Below are positions 23,929-32,621 of a stretch of 36,422 nt of DNA, piece after piece. The translations under genes and the position numbers were made by a program. The first letter of the stretch is position 1. Each line of letters opens with the position of its first letter. The notes beneath the pieces were generated by a model. That model did not search any database and had not been told where the DNA came from. It saw only the letters and a list, made by a program, of their open reading frames with translations. Source of the stretch: Porphyromonadaceae bacterium UBA4277 (lineage in GTDB: Bacteria; Bacteroidota; Bacteroidia; Bacteroidales; Muribaculaceae). The DNA lies in assembly GCA_002395965.1 (NCBI GenBank), contig DGVT01000030.1, positions 28,968-65,389 on the forward strand, in the 5' to 3' direction.

Positions 23929-26900
23929 ATGAAACGGACATTACTAATATTTGTGGCGCTGCTCACAGCTATGGCCACGTGGGCAAGCACGTTCACGGTG
24001 ACGAACGACGGAAACAAGTTCACCATCACCCGTAACGGCTCCGGCCGCGAGACCGTGTATTACCGCACGGTGAGCCTCTCGGCTTTGGCAGGACATAACT
24101 TCACCGAACAGACCGGTTCGCTCATCTTTCTTGAAAATGAAAGTGTACGGACAATCACTGTCAACGAAGTTGACATCAGTTCATTCACCGATTATGTTAA
24201 TGATGTTTATAACCTGATGTACGCTATCCAGACGTCACTCGTGCGCTCCTACCGCTTTGAAGTGCTCAATGGTGACGGCGACACGTTGGCATCCCTGGAC
24301 CGTGACATTGAATTCGGCAAAGATTACCAACTTCCTGCCGAATATGTGAACAAGAGTGTGACCGACCTGATATACTTCGACGACAGCGGCAATCTCAAGT
24401 CGGGCACGGGCAACAAGTACCTTGATATTGGCACTTTACAGGACAAGGGATTAAATTGGACCAAGGTCACCGATGCGGGATATAAACAGAGTTTTTATCT
24501 TGTGAAAACAGATGTTTTCAATGGCAGTCCTTATGTGCGCATATATACCGATAACTTGGGCATGAAGGTTCATGCCACGATATTTTTCAAGCAAAGGGAA
24601 GAGAACGACGGCTATCAGTACATTCAGATTCTGGACAACAACTACCAAACCTACGATGGCAACGACTCTGACGGCGCTGTTAATAATCCTGAGATTTCAC
24701 AGTATAAAGCGTGCTTTGAGTTGAGCAAAAGTGGCGTGACTACCGATGAGCATTACCAGTTCTTCCCGCACCGTTACGATTTCGTCAACAAAGCTGCCGA
24801 GCAGAATGCAGGCCTTAGCCACTACTCGTTCGACCACGACAACAACTATCTGTACCAGCAGAAGTATTTGAATAATTCCAACCATTCCGGCAGCTCAGGC
24901 TCGCTGATTTTCTCGCCTACGAATTATTACATATGTGTCCGTTTCGATGCGGCAGGTAACGGCGACGATAATTGGTACTTCAAGGAATTGAAAGCCCGTA
25001 TTGCCTTGGTCGATGCCACAGCACCCACGGTAGTCGATAACTACAAGGTCTCTGGCGGTCGCCACAGCAGGGGCAATACCATCTACGTGAGTGTGCCCTT
25101 CAATGAGATTGTCACCGTCAGCGGCACGCCCACCCTCAGCACCACATGGGGCACCCTCAACTATCTGGCAGGTGCAGGCTCCAACGTGCTCACTTTCAGC
25201 GGAACCATCAGTAACACGGCCAGCGGGACTTTCACTGTGAACAGCTATAACGGCACCATCACCGACTTGGCCGGAAACAATTTAAGCGGGACTATCAACC
25301 ATGCCTTCGGCACTAATTTACAAGCCCGCACATTCTCCATCTCCTATAACCTGGCCGGCGGCTCTTTGCCATCAGGACAAAGCAATCCCACCAGCTACAC
25401 CGATTTCAGTAACCCCATCACACTGGTCAACCCGGTTCGCGAAAATTACGAATTCTTAGGATGGACAGGCAGCAACGGCACCACGCCTCAACTCAACGTA
25501 ACCATCCCCTCGGGTTCATCGGGTAATAAAAGCTACACCGCCAACTGGAAACTCATTCGTTACACCTACGACAGTGCCAGCAAAATGTTGACGCTTCTCA
25601 GGGGAGAGTTTTCCAGGGATAACAAGTGGGGCGGCGATGTCCCCACTTCGGAAGTCGCCATGGTCATCGCCTACAATGGGGTGAGCTTCACCGGCGACTG
25701 CACGCAGTTGTTCGCAGGCTTCACCAATTGCACTGCTATGGATTTGAGAAATGCCAACACCACCAATGTCACCAACATGTCCCTGATGTTCTCCAACTGC
25801 TCGAAACTGAATACGCTCTACGTCTCGGGTTGGAACACCGGCAATGTCACCAACATGAGCTTTATGTTTAGCGGCTCGGGAAGTCTCGAGCAGCTCGACC
25901 TCTCGGACTGGAACACCGGCAATGTCACCATGATGAGCTATATGTTCCAAACTTGCACGTCATTGACCACGCTTGATCTATCTGGCTGGGACACTGGCAA
26001 TGTAATGAATATGGATGGTATGTTCAGTAATTGCTCGAGCCTTACCTCGCTCGACCTATCGGGGTGGAACACTGCTCGTGTGGACTATACGTACTCTATG
26101 TTCTTCGGATGCACCAAACTTACCTCGCTCGACCTCTCTGGCTGGAACACCAGCAATGTCATTAACATGGCAAATATGTTCCAAAGTTGTATTGAACTCA
26201 AATCGGTCAACCTTTCGGGTTGGAATATAAATGATTACGTCTCGTTGTCAGACATGTTCGGTAATTGCAATAAACTCACCACCATCTACGCTACTCCAAG
26301 CTGGGATGCCGAGAATGTCACCCATTCAAATAATATGTTCCAACGCTGCACAAAGTTGGTAGGCGGCTGCGGAACCACCTTCGACGAGAACCACACAGAT
26401 AAAGAATATGCCCGTATCGACCGTGGCTCTGCTGAGCCGGGCTACTTCACGGGCGTGTTTGTGCTCACCCTGCCAGCGAATGTGACGGCTTCGCCTAACC
26501 CCGTCTGCACGCTTGGAGGAGCTCGCTACTACGCCGCTGGTTCCACCGTTACCCTCACCTACAGCGGCACGGTGCCTCAGGGCTATGTCCCGGTCTTTTC
26601 GGTAAACGGCACTCCCATAGAGGGCAACACCTTTGAGATGCCTGTGGGTGATGCCACCATCACTGTTACCATTAGCAATCCACCGCGCTACATCTACGAC
26701 AGCGCCACCGGAAAGTTGACGCTCCTCAGTGGAGAGTTCTCCAAAGACGACAAGTGGGGCAGCGATGTGCCAGCCGATGCCGTCACGAGCATCGACGCCA
26801 CCAGCAAGGTGATCTTCACAGGCGACTGCTCACGGTTGTTCCTGAATTTCACCAGTTGCACAAGCATAGATTTGGACAGCGTCAACACCGCCAATGTCAG

Positions 26901-27390
26901 CAACATGAGCAATATGTTTAGTGGCTGCTCGGGACTCACCACGCTTAATATTTCGAGTTGGAATACTGCAGCGGTGACTAACATGGAGAGGATGTTCAGC
27001 GGTTGCTCGAACTTGGCCACCATTTATGCCGGTATAAATTGGACCGTTGAGAATGTCACCAGCGCTGGCAATATGTTCTCTGGCTGCACCTCACTGGTGG
27101 GCGGCATGGGCACTACCTACGACGCTAACCATGTCGGAAAGGAATATGCCCGCATCGACGGCGGCCCCGACATGCCAGGCTACTTTACCGACCCGAATGC
27201 TGTGGTTCTGATGCCGGGCGACGTGAACGGCGACAACGTGGTTGACATCGATGACGTAAGCGCTATAATCTTTATCATCCTGGAGAAAAATACAATAGAT
27301 GATTTCCCAGGAAATGCCGACTTGGACGGCAACGGAACAGTAGATGTGGACGACATGAACGCCGTGATACATATCATCCTCACCCAATAA
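23929..27390 (+). CDS. BspA-like surface protein (DUF285 repeats) with C-terminal dockerin
   Basis: 1153 aa. Signal peptide 1-20. Residues 21-360 are beta-rich and unassigned. Residues about 362-466 look like an Ig-type adhesin domain (APTVVDNYKVSGG ... ITDLAGNNLSG). Residues 467-541 are a Listeria-Bacteroides (Flg_new) repeat with NPVRENYEFLGWTG and YTANWK. Residues about 542-844 hold some eight DUF285 leucine-rich repeats of the form LDLSGWNTGNVTNMSYMF. A second, shorter block (three repeats) is at 921-1086. Both blocks close with GKEYARIDGG/PGYFT-type caps. The last ~60 residues are a type I dockerin with two Ca-binding loops, DVNGDNVVDIDD and DLDGNGTVDVDD. BspA-type repeats are known from adhesins. 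No cohesin is encoded here, so the dockerin partner is unknown. Confidence 0.88.
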   Translation: MKRTLLIFVALLTAMATWASTFTVTNDGNKFTITRNGSGRETVYYRTVSLSALAGHNFTEQTGSLIFLENESVRTITVNEVDISSFTDYVNDVYNLMYAIQTSLVRSYRFEVLNGDGDTLASLDRDIEFGKDYQLPAEYVNKSVTDLIYFDDSGNLKSGTGNKYLDIGTLQDKGLNWTKVTDAGYKQSFYLVKTDVFNGSPYVRIYTDNLGMKVHATIFFKQREENDGYQYIQILDNNYQTYDGNDSDGAVNNPEISQYKACFELSKSGVTTDEHYQFFPHRYDFVNKAAEQNAGLSHYSFDHDNNYLYQQKYLNNSNHSGSSGSLIFSPTNYYICVRFDAAGNGDDNWYFKELKARIALVDATAPTVVDNYKVSGGRHSRGNTIYVSVPFNEIVTVSGTPTLSTTWGTLNYLAGAGSNVLTFSGTISNTASGTFTVNSYNGTITDLAGNNLSGTINHAFGTNLQARTFSISYNLAGGSLPSGQSNPTSYTDFSNPITLVNPVRENYEFLGWTGSNGTTPQLNVTIPSGSSGNKSYTANWKLIRYTYDSASKMLTLLRGEFSRDNKWGGDVPTSEVAMVIAYNGVSFTGDCTQLFAGFTNCTAMDLRNANTTNVTNMSLMFSNCSKLNTLYVSGWNTGNVTNMSFMFSGSGSLEQLDLSDWNTGNVTMMSYMFQTCTSLTTLDLSGWDTGNVMNMDGMFSNCSSLTSLDLSGWNTARVDYTYSMFFGCTKLTSLDLSGWNTSNVINMANMFQSCIELKSVNLSGWNINDYVSLSDMFGNCNKLTTIYATPSWDAENVTHSNNMFQRCTKLVGGCGTTFDENHTDKEYARIDRGSAEPGYFTGVFVLTLPANVTASPNPVCTLGGARYYAAGSTVTLTYSGTVPQGYVPVFSVNGTPIEGNTFEMPVGDATITVTISNPPRYIYDSATGKLTLLSGEFSKDDKWGSDVPADAVTSIDATSKVIFTGDCSRLFLNFTSCTSIDLDSVNTANVSNMSNMFSGCSGLTTLNISSWNTAAVTNMERMFSGCSNLATIYAGINWTVENVTSAGNMFSGCTSLVGGMGTTYDANHVGKEYARIDGGPDMPGYFTDPNAVVLMPGDVNGDNVVDIDDVSAIIFIILEKNTIDDFPGNADLDGNGTVDVDDMNAVIHIILTQ

Positions 27391-27392
27391 TC
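27175..27392 (+). repeat. dockerin-coding duplicate, copy 1
   Basis: This 218-base stretch is aligned without gaps to 29402-29619. I count only three differences, at about 27186, in the codon before PGD (ATG versus AAG), and in a Val codon (GTA versus GTG). Identity runs two bases past the stop codon and then ends abruptly. The rest of the two genes has diverged strongly. Confidence 0.95.
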
Positions 27393-27475
27393 CAATGGTT
27401 CACAGGGGGGCAGCATTTGGCCTCCGACAACGAGTCGATGATGATATGATTAGATAATATTTAAACTATGTAATT

Positions 27476-29617
27476 ATGGAAAAAAAATCATTACTATTTC
27501 GATTGCTCGCTCTTGTGGCGACACTCGCATGTTCATTGGGTGCTAACGCCAGTCAATCACCCATGCAGTCACTATCGGCACTTGATGAAGCTCTCAACTA
27601 TGGCGGTTCGATTCATTTTACAAGCGGAGGTATCTATCCGTGGACTGTAGTTAGCGAGGACGGCCGCACTTTTGCCCGGTCTGGCTGTCAGGGTGTGAAG
27701 TATGGTCAGTCGGTATTGAGAGCAAACGTCACTGTTGAAAGTTCAACTCTCCTGAGCTTTGAATTCAAGGCATGTGGTGATAATAATGACGATTGCCTTT
27801 TTTTCGTCGATGGCGAAATAGAGTTTCGATATGGTGCGAGTCAAAATGGTTGGGAGACATATACTGTGCAACTTGCTGCCGGCACCCATACGCTGGCGTG
27901 GAGCTACAGCAAGGATGCCAGCGGAAATCCTGAGGGTGACTACTTCGCTGTAGATAATGTTGCTTTTGGCAACCCAATCAAAGTTTATGCGCTATATAAT
28001 TCCGGCAGTAAGAGATTGTCGTTCTACCGCGATAACCAGTGGGGCTCCCGAGATGGCACCGTTTACGATCTGAACGAGGGTTCTAATATTCCCGGTTGGT
28101 TCAGTATCAATTCGCAAGTTACTTCAGTAGTGTTCGACCCGTCTTTCGACTTGGTTCGTCCCACATCCACTTATTACTGGTTTTCTAATATGCAAAACAT
28201 TGTGGACATTTTCGGCTTGAATTATCTCCATACCGATGCAGTAACAAACATGGGCAACATGTTCTCGAATTGCAAGAAGTTAACTAACCTTGACTTGAGC
28301 AGTTTCAACACTGGCAACGTGACTTACATGGGTGGAATGTTTCAATCATGCTCCACATTGTCGAGCATCAACCTGAGTAGTTTCAACACCGCCAACGTGA
28401 CAAGCATGAGTTCCATGTTCTACAACTGCGCAAATCTGTCGAACCTTGACTTGAGCAGTTTCAATACTGCGAATGTGACCGACATGGTCATGATGTTCAG
28501 TGCCTGCAGCTCTCTGTCGAGCCTTGATCTGAGCAGCTTCAACACTGCGAATGTGACCGACATGCGCGGCATGTTCTATAGCAGCTATTCTTTGTCGAGC
28601 ATTGACTTACACAGCTTTAACACCGCCAAGGTGACCAACATGAGTCAAATGTTCATGTATTGCAATGGCCTGACAACGATTTATGTGGATGATTGCTGGA
28701 ACACTGCCAACGTAACCAATTCCTCTAATATGTTCTCTGGAGCTACAAAACTGGTGGGCGGCCAGGGCACGGCCTATAGTTCATCGAATCCTACCGACAA
28801 AACATACGCCCACATTGATGGCGGCCCCAGTAACCCTGGCTACTTCACGGAATGGAAAGAGGCTTATGCTGTTTATGAAAACAAGACGCTGACGTTCTAC
28901 TACGATAATCAGCGCAGTTTCCGTTCAGGCAAATCTTATGACCTGAACTATGGTTCTAATATTCCTGGTTGGTGTCAAGACTACAACAATATGTCGGTTA
29001 CATCAGTAGTGTTCGACCCGTCATTTGCCGATGCCCGTCCTACATCTGCCTATTATTGGTTTTACTATATGACTAACCTTCAGTCAATTTCCGGCATTGA
29101 ATACCTCAATACCGAGGAGGTGACCAACATGAGCAATATGTTCAGTAGTTGCTATAATTTGATAAGCCTTGACTTGAGCAGTTTCAATACTGCGAATGTG
29201 ACCGACATGACTAACATGTTCAAGTCTTGCGAAAATCTCAAAACGATTTATGTGGGTGATGGATGGAATACCGACAATGTCACCAATTCCTCAGGTATGT
29301 TCAGAGATGTATGGGAACTGGTAGGCGGCCGGGGTACGGCCTATAGTTTTTCGAATCCGACCGACAAAACATACGCCCACATCGACGGCGGCCCAAGCAA
29401 CCCAGGCTACTTCACCGACCCGAATGCTGTGGTTCTGAAGCCGGGCGACGTGAACGGCGACAACGTGGTTGACATCGATGACGTAAGCGCTATAATCTTT
29501 ATCATCCTGGAGAAAAATACAATAGATGATTTCCCAGGAAATGCCGACTTGGACGGCAACGGAACAGTGGATGTGGACGACATGAACGCCGTGATACATA
29601 TCATCCTCACCCAATAA
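27476..29617 (+). CDS. second BspA-like surface protein (DUF285 repeats) with the same dockerin
   Basis: 713 aa. Signal peptide about 1-25 (LLALVATLACSLGANA). Residues about 40-165 form a jelly-roll-like module (LLSFEFKACGDNNDDCLFF ... DYFAVDNVAFG), plausibly carbohydrate- or protein-binding. Two units follow (about 170-460 and 461-645). Each starts with [LT]xFYxDNQ and GSNIPGW, then VVFDPSF...RPTS.YYWF. They then run through DUF285 repeats of the form LDLSSFNTANVTDM..MF and end with NPTDKTYAHIDGGPSNPGYFT. The dockerin at 655-713 is nearly identical to that of the preceding protein. It lies 85 bases after that gene with no clear promoter, so co-transcription is likely. The duplicated units show growth by internal duplication. 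Confidence 0.88.
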   Translation: MEKKSLLFRLLALVATLACSLGANASQSPMQSLSALDEALNYGGSIHFTSGGIYPWTVVSEDGRTFARSGCQGVKYGQSVLRANVTVESSTLLSFEFKACGDNNDDCLFFVDGEIEFRYGASQNGWETYTVQLAAGTHTLAWSYSKDASGNPEGDYFAVDNVAFGNPIKVYALYNSGSKRLSFYRDNQWGSRDGTVYDLNEGSNIPGWFSINSQVTSVVFDPSFDLVRPTSTYYWFSNMQNIVDIFGLNYLHTDAVTNMGNMFSNCKKLTNLDLSSFNTGNVTYMGGMFQSCSTLSSINLSSFNTANVTSMSSMFYNCANLSNLDLSSFNTANVTDMVMMFSACSSLSSLDLSSFNTANVTDMRGMFYSSYSLSSIDLHSFNTAKVTNMSQMFMYCNGLTTIYVDDCWNTANVTNSSNMFSGATKLVGGQGTAYSSSNPTDKTYAHIDGGPSNPGYFTEWKEAYAVYENKTLTFYYDNQRSFRSGKSYDLNYGSNIPGWCQDYNNMSVTSVVFDPSFADARPTSAYYWFYYMTNLQSISGIEYLNTEEVTNMSNMFSSCYNLISLDLSSFNTANVTDMTNMFKSCENLKTIYVGDGWNTDNVTNSSGMFRDVWELVGGRGTAYSFSNPTDKTYAHIDGGPSNPGYFTDPNAVVLKPGDVNGDNVVDIDDVSAIIFIILEKNTIDDFPGNADLDGNGTVDVDDMNAVIHIILTQ
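28444..29209 (+). repeat. exact 43-base repeat within the second BspA-like gene
   Basis: 28444-28486 and 29167-29209 are identical and encode LDLSSFNTANVTDM in both internal units. The identity indicates recent exchange between the two DUF285 blocks. Confidence 0.85.
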
Positions 29618-29619
29618 TC
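29402..29619 (+). repeat. dockerin-coding duplicate, copy 2
   Basis: Partner of 27175-27392, with 215 of 218 bases identical by eye. After this block the flanks differ: here a hairpin terminator follows; after copy 1 a short spacer and the next gene follow. Confidence 0.95.
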
Positions 29620-29638
29620 TACCGTCAACGCACAACTT

Positions 29639-29690
29639 AGGGACAGTCCCCACTGAACGCAAGCGTGGTTCAACAGGGACTGTCCCTTTT
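29639..29690 (+). terminator. terminator of the BspA-like gene pair, built from a dispersed repeat
   Basis: GGGACAGTCCC (29640-29650) pairs with GGGACTGTCCC (29676-29686). An inner TGAAC/GTTCA stem lies between the arms, and the hairpin is followed by TTTT. The same sequence blocks form the panB terminator in permuted order. Confidence 0.88.
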
Positions 29691-29752
29691 GATTCACTGC
29701 CGTTAAATATAGTTTTATGGATGCGCTGGGTGATAATTTCGCACATTTTTTG

Positions 29753-29760
29753 TAATTTTG
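29753..29760 (+). promoter_or_regulatory. -7 element of the WG-repeat lipoprotein promoter
   Basis: TAATTTTG at 29753-29760 fits TAnnTTTG. Transcription would start near 29767. This rules out the in-frame TTG at 29758 as a start and supports the ATG at 29779, leaving a very short leader. Confidence 0.7.
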
Positions 29761-29778
29761 TCCGCAATATATTCGGTT

Positions 29779-31299
29779 ATGAAAAAGTTTTTTCAAGCAA
29801 CTTTGATTTTGTTGCTGGTCATGGTGGCCATGACCGCATGCAACGACAGCGATGATTACACCTACCGGGCAAAATATCTGCCCGTGCAGCTCATCGGCAG
29901 CGACAAGTGGAGCATAATGAACCTTGAGACCGGCGAAATCATTGCCCGCGATGCCTATGCCACAGCGCCGGGAGCTGTGGTGAGCGACATGTACTATGTG
30001 ATGAACGACAAGGGCACCTACGACTTCTATAACGTGGCCGACCCCAAGAAGCCCGTCAACAGCGAGAGCTACGGCTCGGTAACATCGTTTGCCGACAATG
30101 GGCTGGCCGTGGTGAGCCGGCGCGGAAAGGCATTAGAGATTATCAACACCCGTTGCGAGGTGGTGAACACACTGCCGGCCAACATCTCACAATGCTCAAT
30201 GTTCAGCGGCGACAGGGCTGCCTATCAGACCGACGACGGCCTGTGGGGATACATCGACGAGCGAGGCGACACGGTGATCTCGGCACGATTCATCAGCGTG
30301 AATGCGTTTTTGCACTCCGACTATGCCGTGACAGTAGAAGCCAGTCAGGCAGGCGACTCAACAATGCAATTCACCGTGATCGACAAGCACGGCAACGAAA
30401 TGTTCAAAGCCCAAACCCATGACTACGGCATCATTCAGCCGTTCTATGTGAGCGGAGTATTACCCGTGCTCAAGGGCGACACCATCGTGTGCCTGAATGA
30501 GAAGGGGAAAGAGGTGCCTAACCCCAACGACAACCACCAAGCTGTGGATAAAGGCGGCTGGAACGACTATGTGCGCACGGCAGCAGGACTCTTTATCGTC
30601 ACCAAAAACGGAAAAGTCGGGCTGGTGGACAAAGACAACAAGGAGCTGATAGCCCCCAAGTGGGACAGGCTCGTCGATGTCTCGCCACAGCGCTACATTG
30701 CCGTGGCCGACTCGGTGTGCCGCATCGTGGACGGCAACGGCAATCCCGTGGGTAACGAGAAATTTGTGCATGTGCACGGCAGCATCGAGGCCACACAGGC
30801 CGCACGAGGGTTTATCAATACCGACCTCGTGGCTGCATCCATGCTGGTAATGCTCGGCCCCGACCAGTGCTGCGGCGCATCACCCACCACCACACTCATG
30901 GACTTGAACTCGCTGCTGGGCGACGACCCCAACGTGTATAACGGCCAGAATGCCATAGGAGTGCCGCAGGGGCCGTTCAGAATTCAGTTCAGCTTCAACA
31001 ACTACATTGCATCGGCACCCACACCCGGAGCCATGCCGTCGTTTAACCTCGACGCCAAGGTAATGGCCGTGACCATCGGGCTGAACGTGGCACACTGCGG
31101 GCTGAACACCGAACAGGAAATCATCGACAAGGTGAAAGCTGCACTGGGAACGCGCGGATTTATTCTCGACACCGGCGAGATATTCACCAGCGAAGCCGGA
31201 CCGGCTGTGGCCATGGGCTACAGTCAGGGCATTGTCAATCTGGTGTATTTCATGAACCGCTCCTACGCACAAGTCCTGCCACGCATAGCAAGGCAATAA
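29779..31299 (+). CDS. WG-repeat lipoprotein, probably surface exposed
   Basis: 506 aa from the ATG at 29779. The signal peptide ends in the lipobox AMTAC, and NDSDD follows the Cys, like the Bacteroidetes surface-export signal. WG repeats are visible, for example DGLWGYIDERGDTVISARF (about residues 150-170) and GKVGLVDKDNKELIAPKWD near 275-295. Degenerate ones at about 45-110 include KWSIMNLETGEII and GTYDFYNVADPKKPV. The repeat number suggests a small beta-propeller-like fold. The last ~170 residues are unassigned; they contain DQCCGA and Gly/Pro-rich turns. WG-repeat proteins are abundant in Bacteroidetes and mostly lack known functions. The gene stands alone, with its own promoter after a strong terminator. 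Confidence 0.85.
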   Translation: MKKFFQATLILLLVMVAMTACNDSDDYTYRAKYLPVQLIGSDKWSIMNLETGEIIARDAYATAPGAVVSDMYYVMNDKGTYDFYNVADPKKPVNSESYGSVTSFADNGLAVVSRRGKALEIINTRCEVVNTLPANISQCSMFSGDRAAYQTDDGLWGYIDERGDTVISARFISVNAFLHSDYAVTVEASQAGDSTMQFTVIDKHGNEMFKAQTHDYGIIQPFYVSGVLPVLKGDTIVCLNEKGKEVPNPNDNHQAVDKGGWNDYVRTAAGLFIVTKNGKVGLVDKDNKELIAPKWDRLVDVSPQRYIAVADSVCRIVDGNGNPVGNEKFVHVHGSIEATQAARGFINTDLVAASMLVMLGPDQCCGASPTTTLMDLNSLLGDDPNVYNGQNAIGVPQGPFRIQFSFNNYIASAPTPGAMPSFNLDAKVMAVTIGLNVAHCGLNTEQEIIDKVKAALGTRGFILDTGEIFTSEAGPAVAMGYSQGIVNLVYFMNRSYAQVLPRIARQ

Positions 31300-31469
31300 C
31301 AGGAGCACGGAGTTTTGCGCCCCGTGAGGCGCTAACGCCCACCTTTGCAACTCATCACCCATTAAACGTCAAACATTAACCAGTTGACAAAGTTTTTAGA
31401 ATTTTATAAACTTGAATGCAGTAGAAATGTTTTTTTCAAATCATCTGCACGAAATTCAAAATTAATGTG

Positions 31470-31477
31470 TAACTTTG
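31470..31477 (+). promoter_or_regulatory. -7 element of the GYF_2/CD225 gene promoter
   Basis: TAACTTTG at 31470-31477 matches TAnnTTTG, followed by CCTG. The leader to the ATG at 31522 is about 40 bases. The upstream part of the gap (31300-31440) holds only a weak GCGCC/GGCGC hairpin at 31317-31332 and no gene. Confidence 0.7.
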
Positions 31478-31521
31478 CCTGTGTTAAACAACAGTGCTTT
31501 TAACAACGAAACATTTACACA

Positions 31522-32130
31522 ATGAGCGACACTATTCAATACTGGATTAACCAGAACGGCATCCAGACAGGCCCGCACACTTTTATTGAGCTGCAACAAA
31601 TGGAGATTACACCGGCCGCCTATGTGTGGCGTGCCGGCATGGACGACTGGAAACCCATCACGGCAATACCCGAATTAGTGAGTCTTTACACTCATCAGGC
31701 ACAGGCCGAAGCCCAACCAGAGGCCACACTCAGCGAACCGGTAGCCGACAGCCACGAGCCGGTAGCCGGACTTCCCGAAGTGCCCACAGGCGAGCCCGAA
31801 GTCGCTCCTGCTCCTGCCTTCACACCGCCCACTGCACAGCAAGCAGCTGCACAGCAGCCTGCCGCACTACCCGAAGAGGCCATGCCACAACCCGAGTGCC
31901 CACCCACCAACCTCGTGTGGGCCATTCTCTCAACCATCTTGTGCTGCCTGCCTCTGGGCGTGGTTGCCATTATCTACAGCACAAAGGTCTCACAAAAGTA
32001 CCGGCAGGGCGACATCAAGGCTGCACAGCACTATAGCGAGGTGAGTGCATGGTGGTGCATTGGCACCATTATAGGCGGCATTGTGCTCTCGCCATTCGTC
32101 TCGCTCATTCAGATGGCAATAATGGGATGA
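31522..32130 (+). CDS. GYF_2 plus CD225/dispanin-like membrane protein
   Basis: 202 aa. Residues 1-55 are a GYF_2 domain (YWINQNGIQTGPHTFIEL ... AYVWRAGMDDWKPI). Residues 56-125 are a Pro/Ala/Glu-rich linker. Residues 127-202 are a CD225-like domain with two membrane segments (NLVWAILSTILCCLPLGVVAII and CIGTIIGGIVLSPFVSLIQ) and the intervening YSTKVSQKYRQGDIKAA loop. The arrangement is common in Bacteroidetes and predicts an inner-membrane protein with a cytoplasmic peptide-binding GYF_2 head. Function is unknown. Its stop codon overlaps the start of the next gene. Confidence 0.88.
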   Translation: MSDTIQYWINQNGIQTGPHTFIELQQMEITPAAYVWRAGMDDWKPITAIPELVSLYTHQAQAEAQPEATLSEPVADSHEPVAGLPEVPTGEPEVAPAPAFTPPTAQQAAAQQPAALPEEAMPQPECPPTNLVWAILSTILCCLPLGVVAIIYSTKVSQKYRQGDIKAAQHYSEVSAWWCIGTIIGGIVLSPFVSLIQMAIMG

Positions 32131-32519
32131 TGAGTGCGAGTCGAGGAAGAATATTAGTTGCTTCGATTATTGTGGCTGCTGCTATCATAGCGGCAGCCAT
32201 ATATTTTACCTTCGACCCCGAGCAACCGGGCAGTTTCTTCCCGCGATGCATGTTCCTCACCATCACCGGCTACAAGTGCCCCGGATGCGGCAGCCAGCGA
32301 GCCATCCACGCACTGCTGCATGCCGACATCGCCACGGCATTGAAGCACAACGCCGCACTGCTGATTTTCATACCCACCATTGCCGCCTATGCCGTCGCCG
32401 AGTGGCAACGCAAGGCATGGCCGGGGTTCTATGCCACAATCACACGGCCGGCCATCGTCGGCGCCATTTTCACCTTAATTGTGGCATGGTGGGTGCTGCG
32501 CAACGTTTTCGCATGGTAA
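32127..32519 (+). CDS. DUF2752 small membrane protein
   Basis: 130 aa from the ATG at 32127, which overlaps the preceding stop (ATGA); a second Met follows directly. The conserved GYKCPGCGSQRAIHALLHAD defines DUF2752, with a CPGCG motif that might bind metal or pair as cysteines. Membrane segments are at about 8-26, 73-90 and 107-125. The family often sits beside CD225/GYF_2 proteins, as here. Function is unknown. The frame is open further upstream to 32049, but the coupled start fits better. Confidence 0.85.
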   Translation: MMSASRGRILVASIIVAAAIIAAAIYFTFDPEQPGSFFPRCMFLTITGYKCPGCGSQRAIHALLHADIATALKHNAALLIFIPTIAAYAVAEWQRKAWPGFYATITRPAIVGAIFTLIVAWWVLRNVFAW

Positions 32520-32555
32520 AAAGCGTCGCCAAATGCACTTTTTGACACACTGAAT

Positions 32556-32586
32556 TTTGCCACTCGCCCTAAATTGAGTAATTTTA
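32556..32586 (+). promoter_or_regulatory. promoter of the second modular secreted protein gene
   Basis: TTTG at 32556-32559 and TAATTTTA at 32579-32586 have the right spacing (about 25 bases centre to centre). The -7 element differs from TAnnTTTG only in its last base. Confidence 0.55.
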
Positions 32587-32621
32587 CCGCTCAATTAATC
32601 TCAAGGAATAATTAAATTTTT

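Noticed and set aside
23968..23985. CCACGTGG core resembling parS inside the first BspA-like gene
   Set aside because: Only the central eight bases match; the outer TGT/ACA bases do not, and the sequence is explained by coding (signal peptide region).
25554..29400. Regular repeats in the BspA-like genes considered as a CRISPR-type array
   Set aside because: The repeats are in frame, encode the DUF285 consensus and vary as protein repeats do; there are no spacers or cas genes.
29758..29778. TTG start seven codons upstream of the WG-repeat lipoprotein ATG
   Set aside because: The TTG overlaps the -7 promoter element, so it would not be transcribed. The ATG at 29779 gives a normal lipoprotein signal peptide.
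32049..32126. Earlier ATG for the DUF2752 gene
   Set aside because: It would read through the membrane-coding end of the preceding gene in another frame. The ATG at 32127 overlaps the preceding stop and gives a typical family N-terminus.
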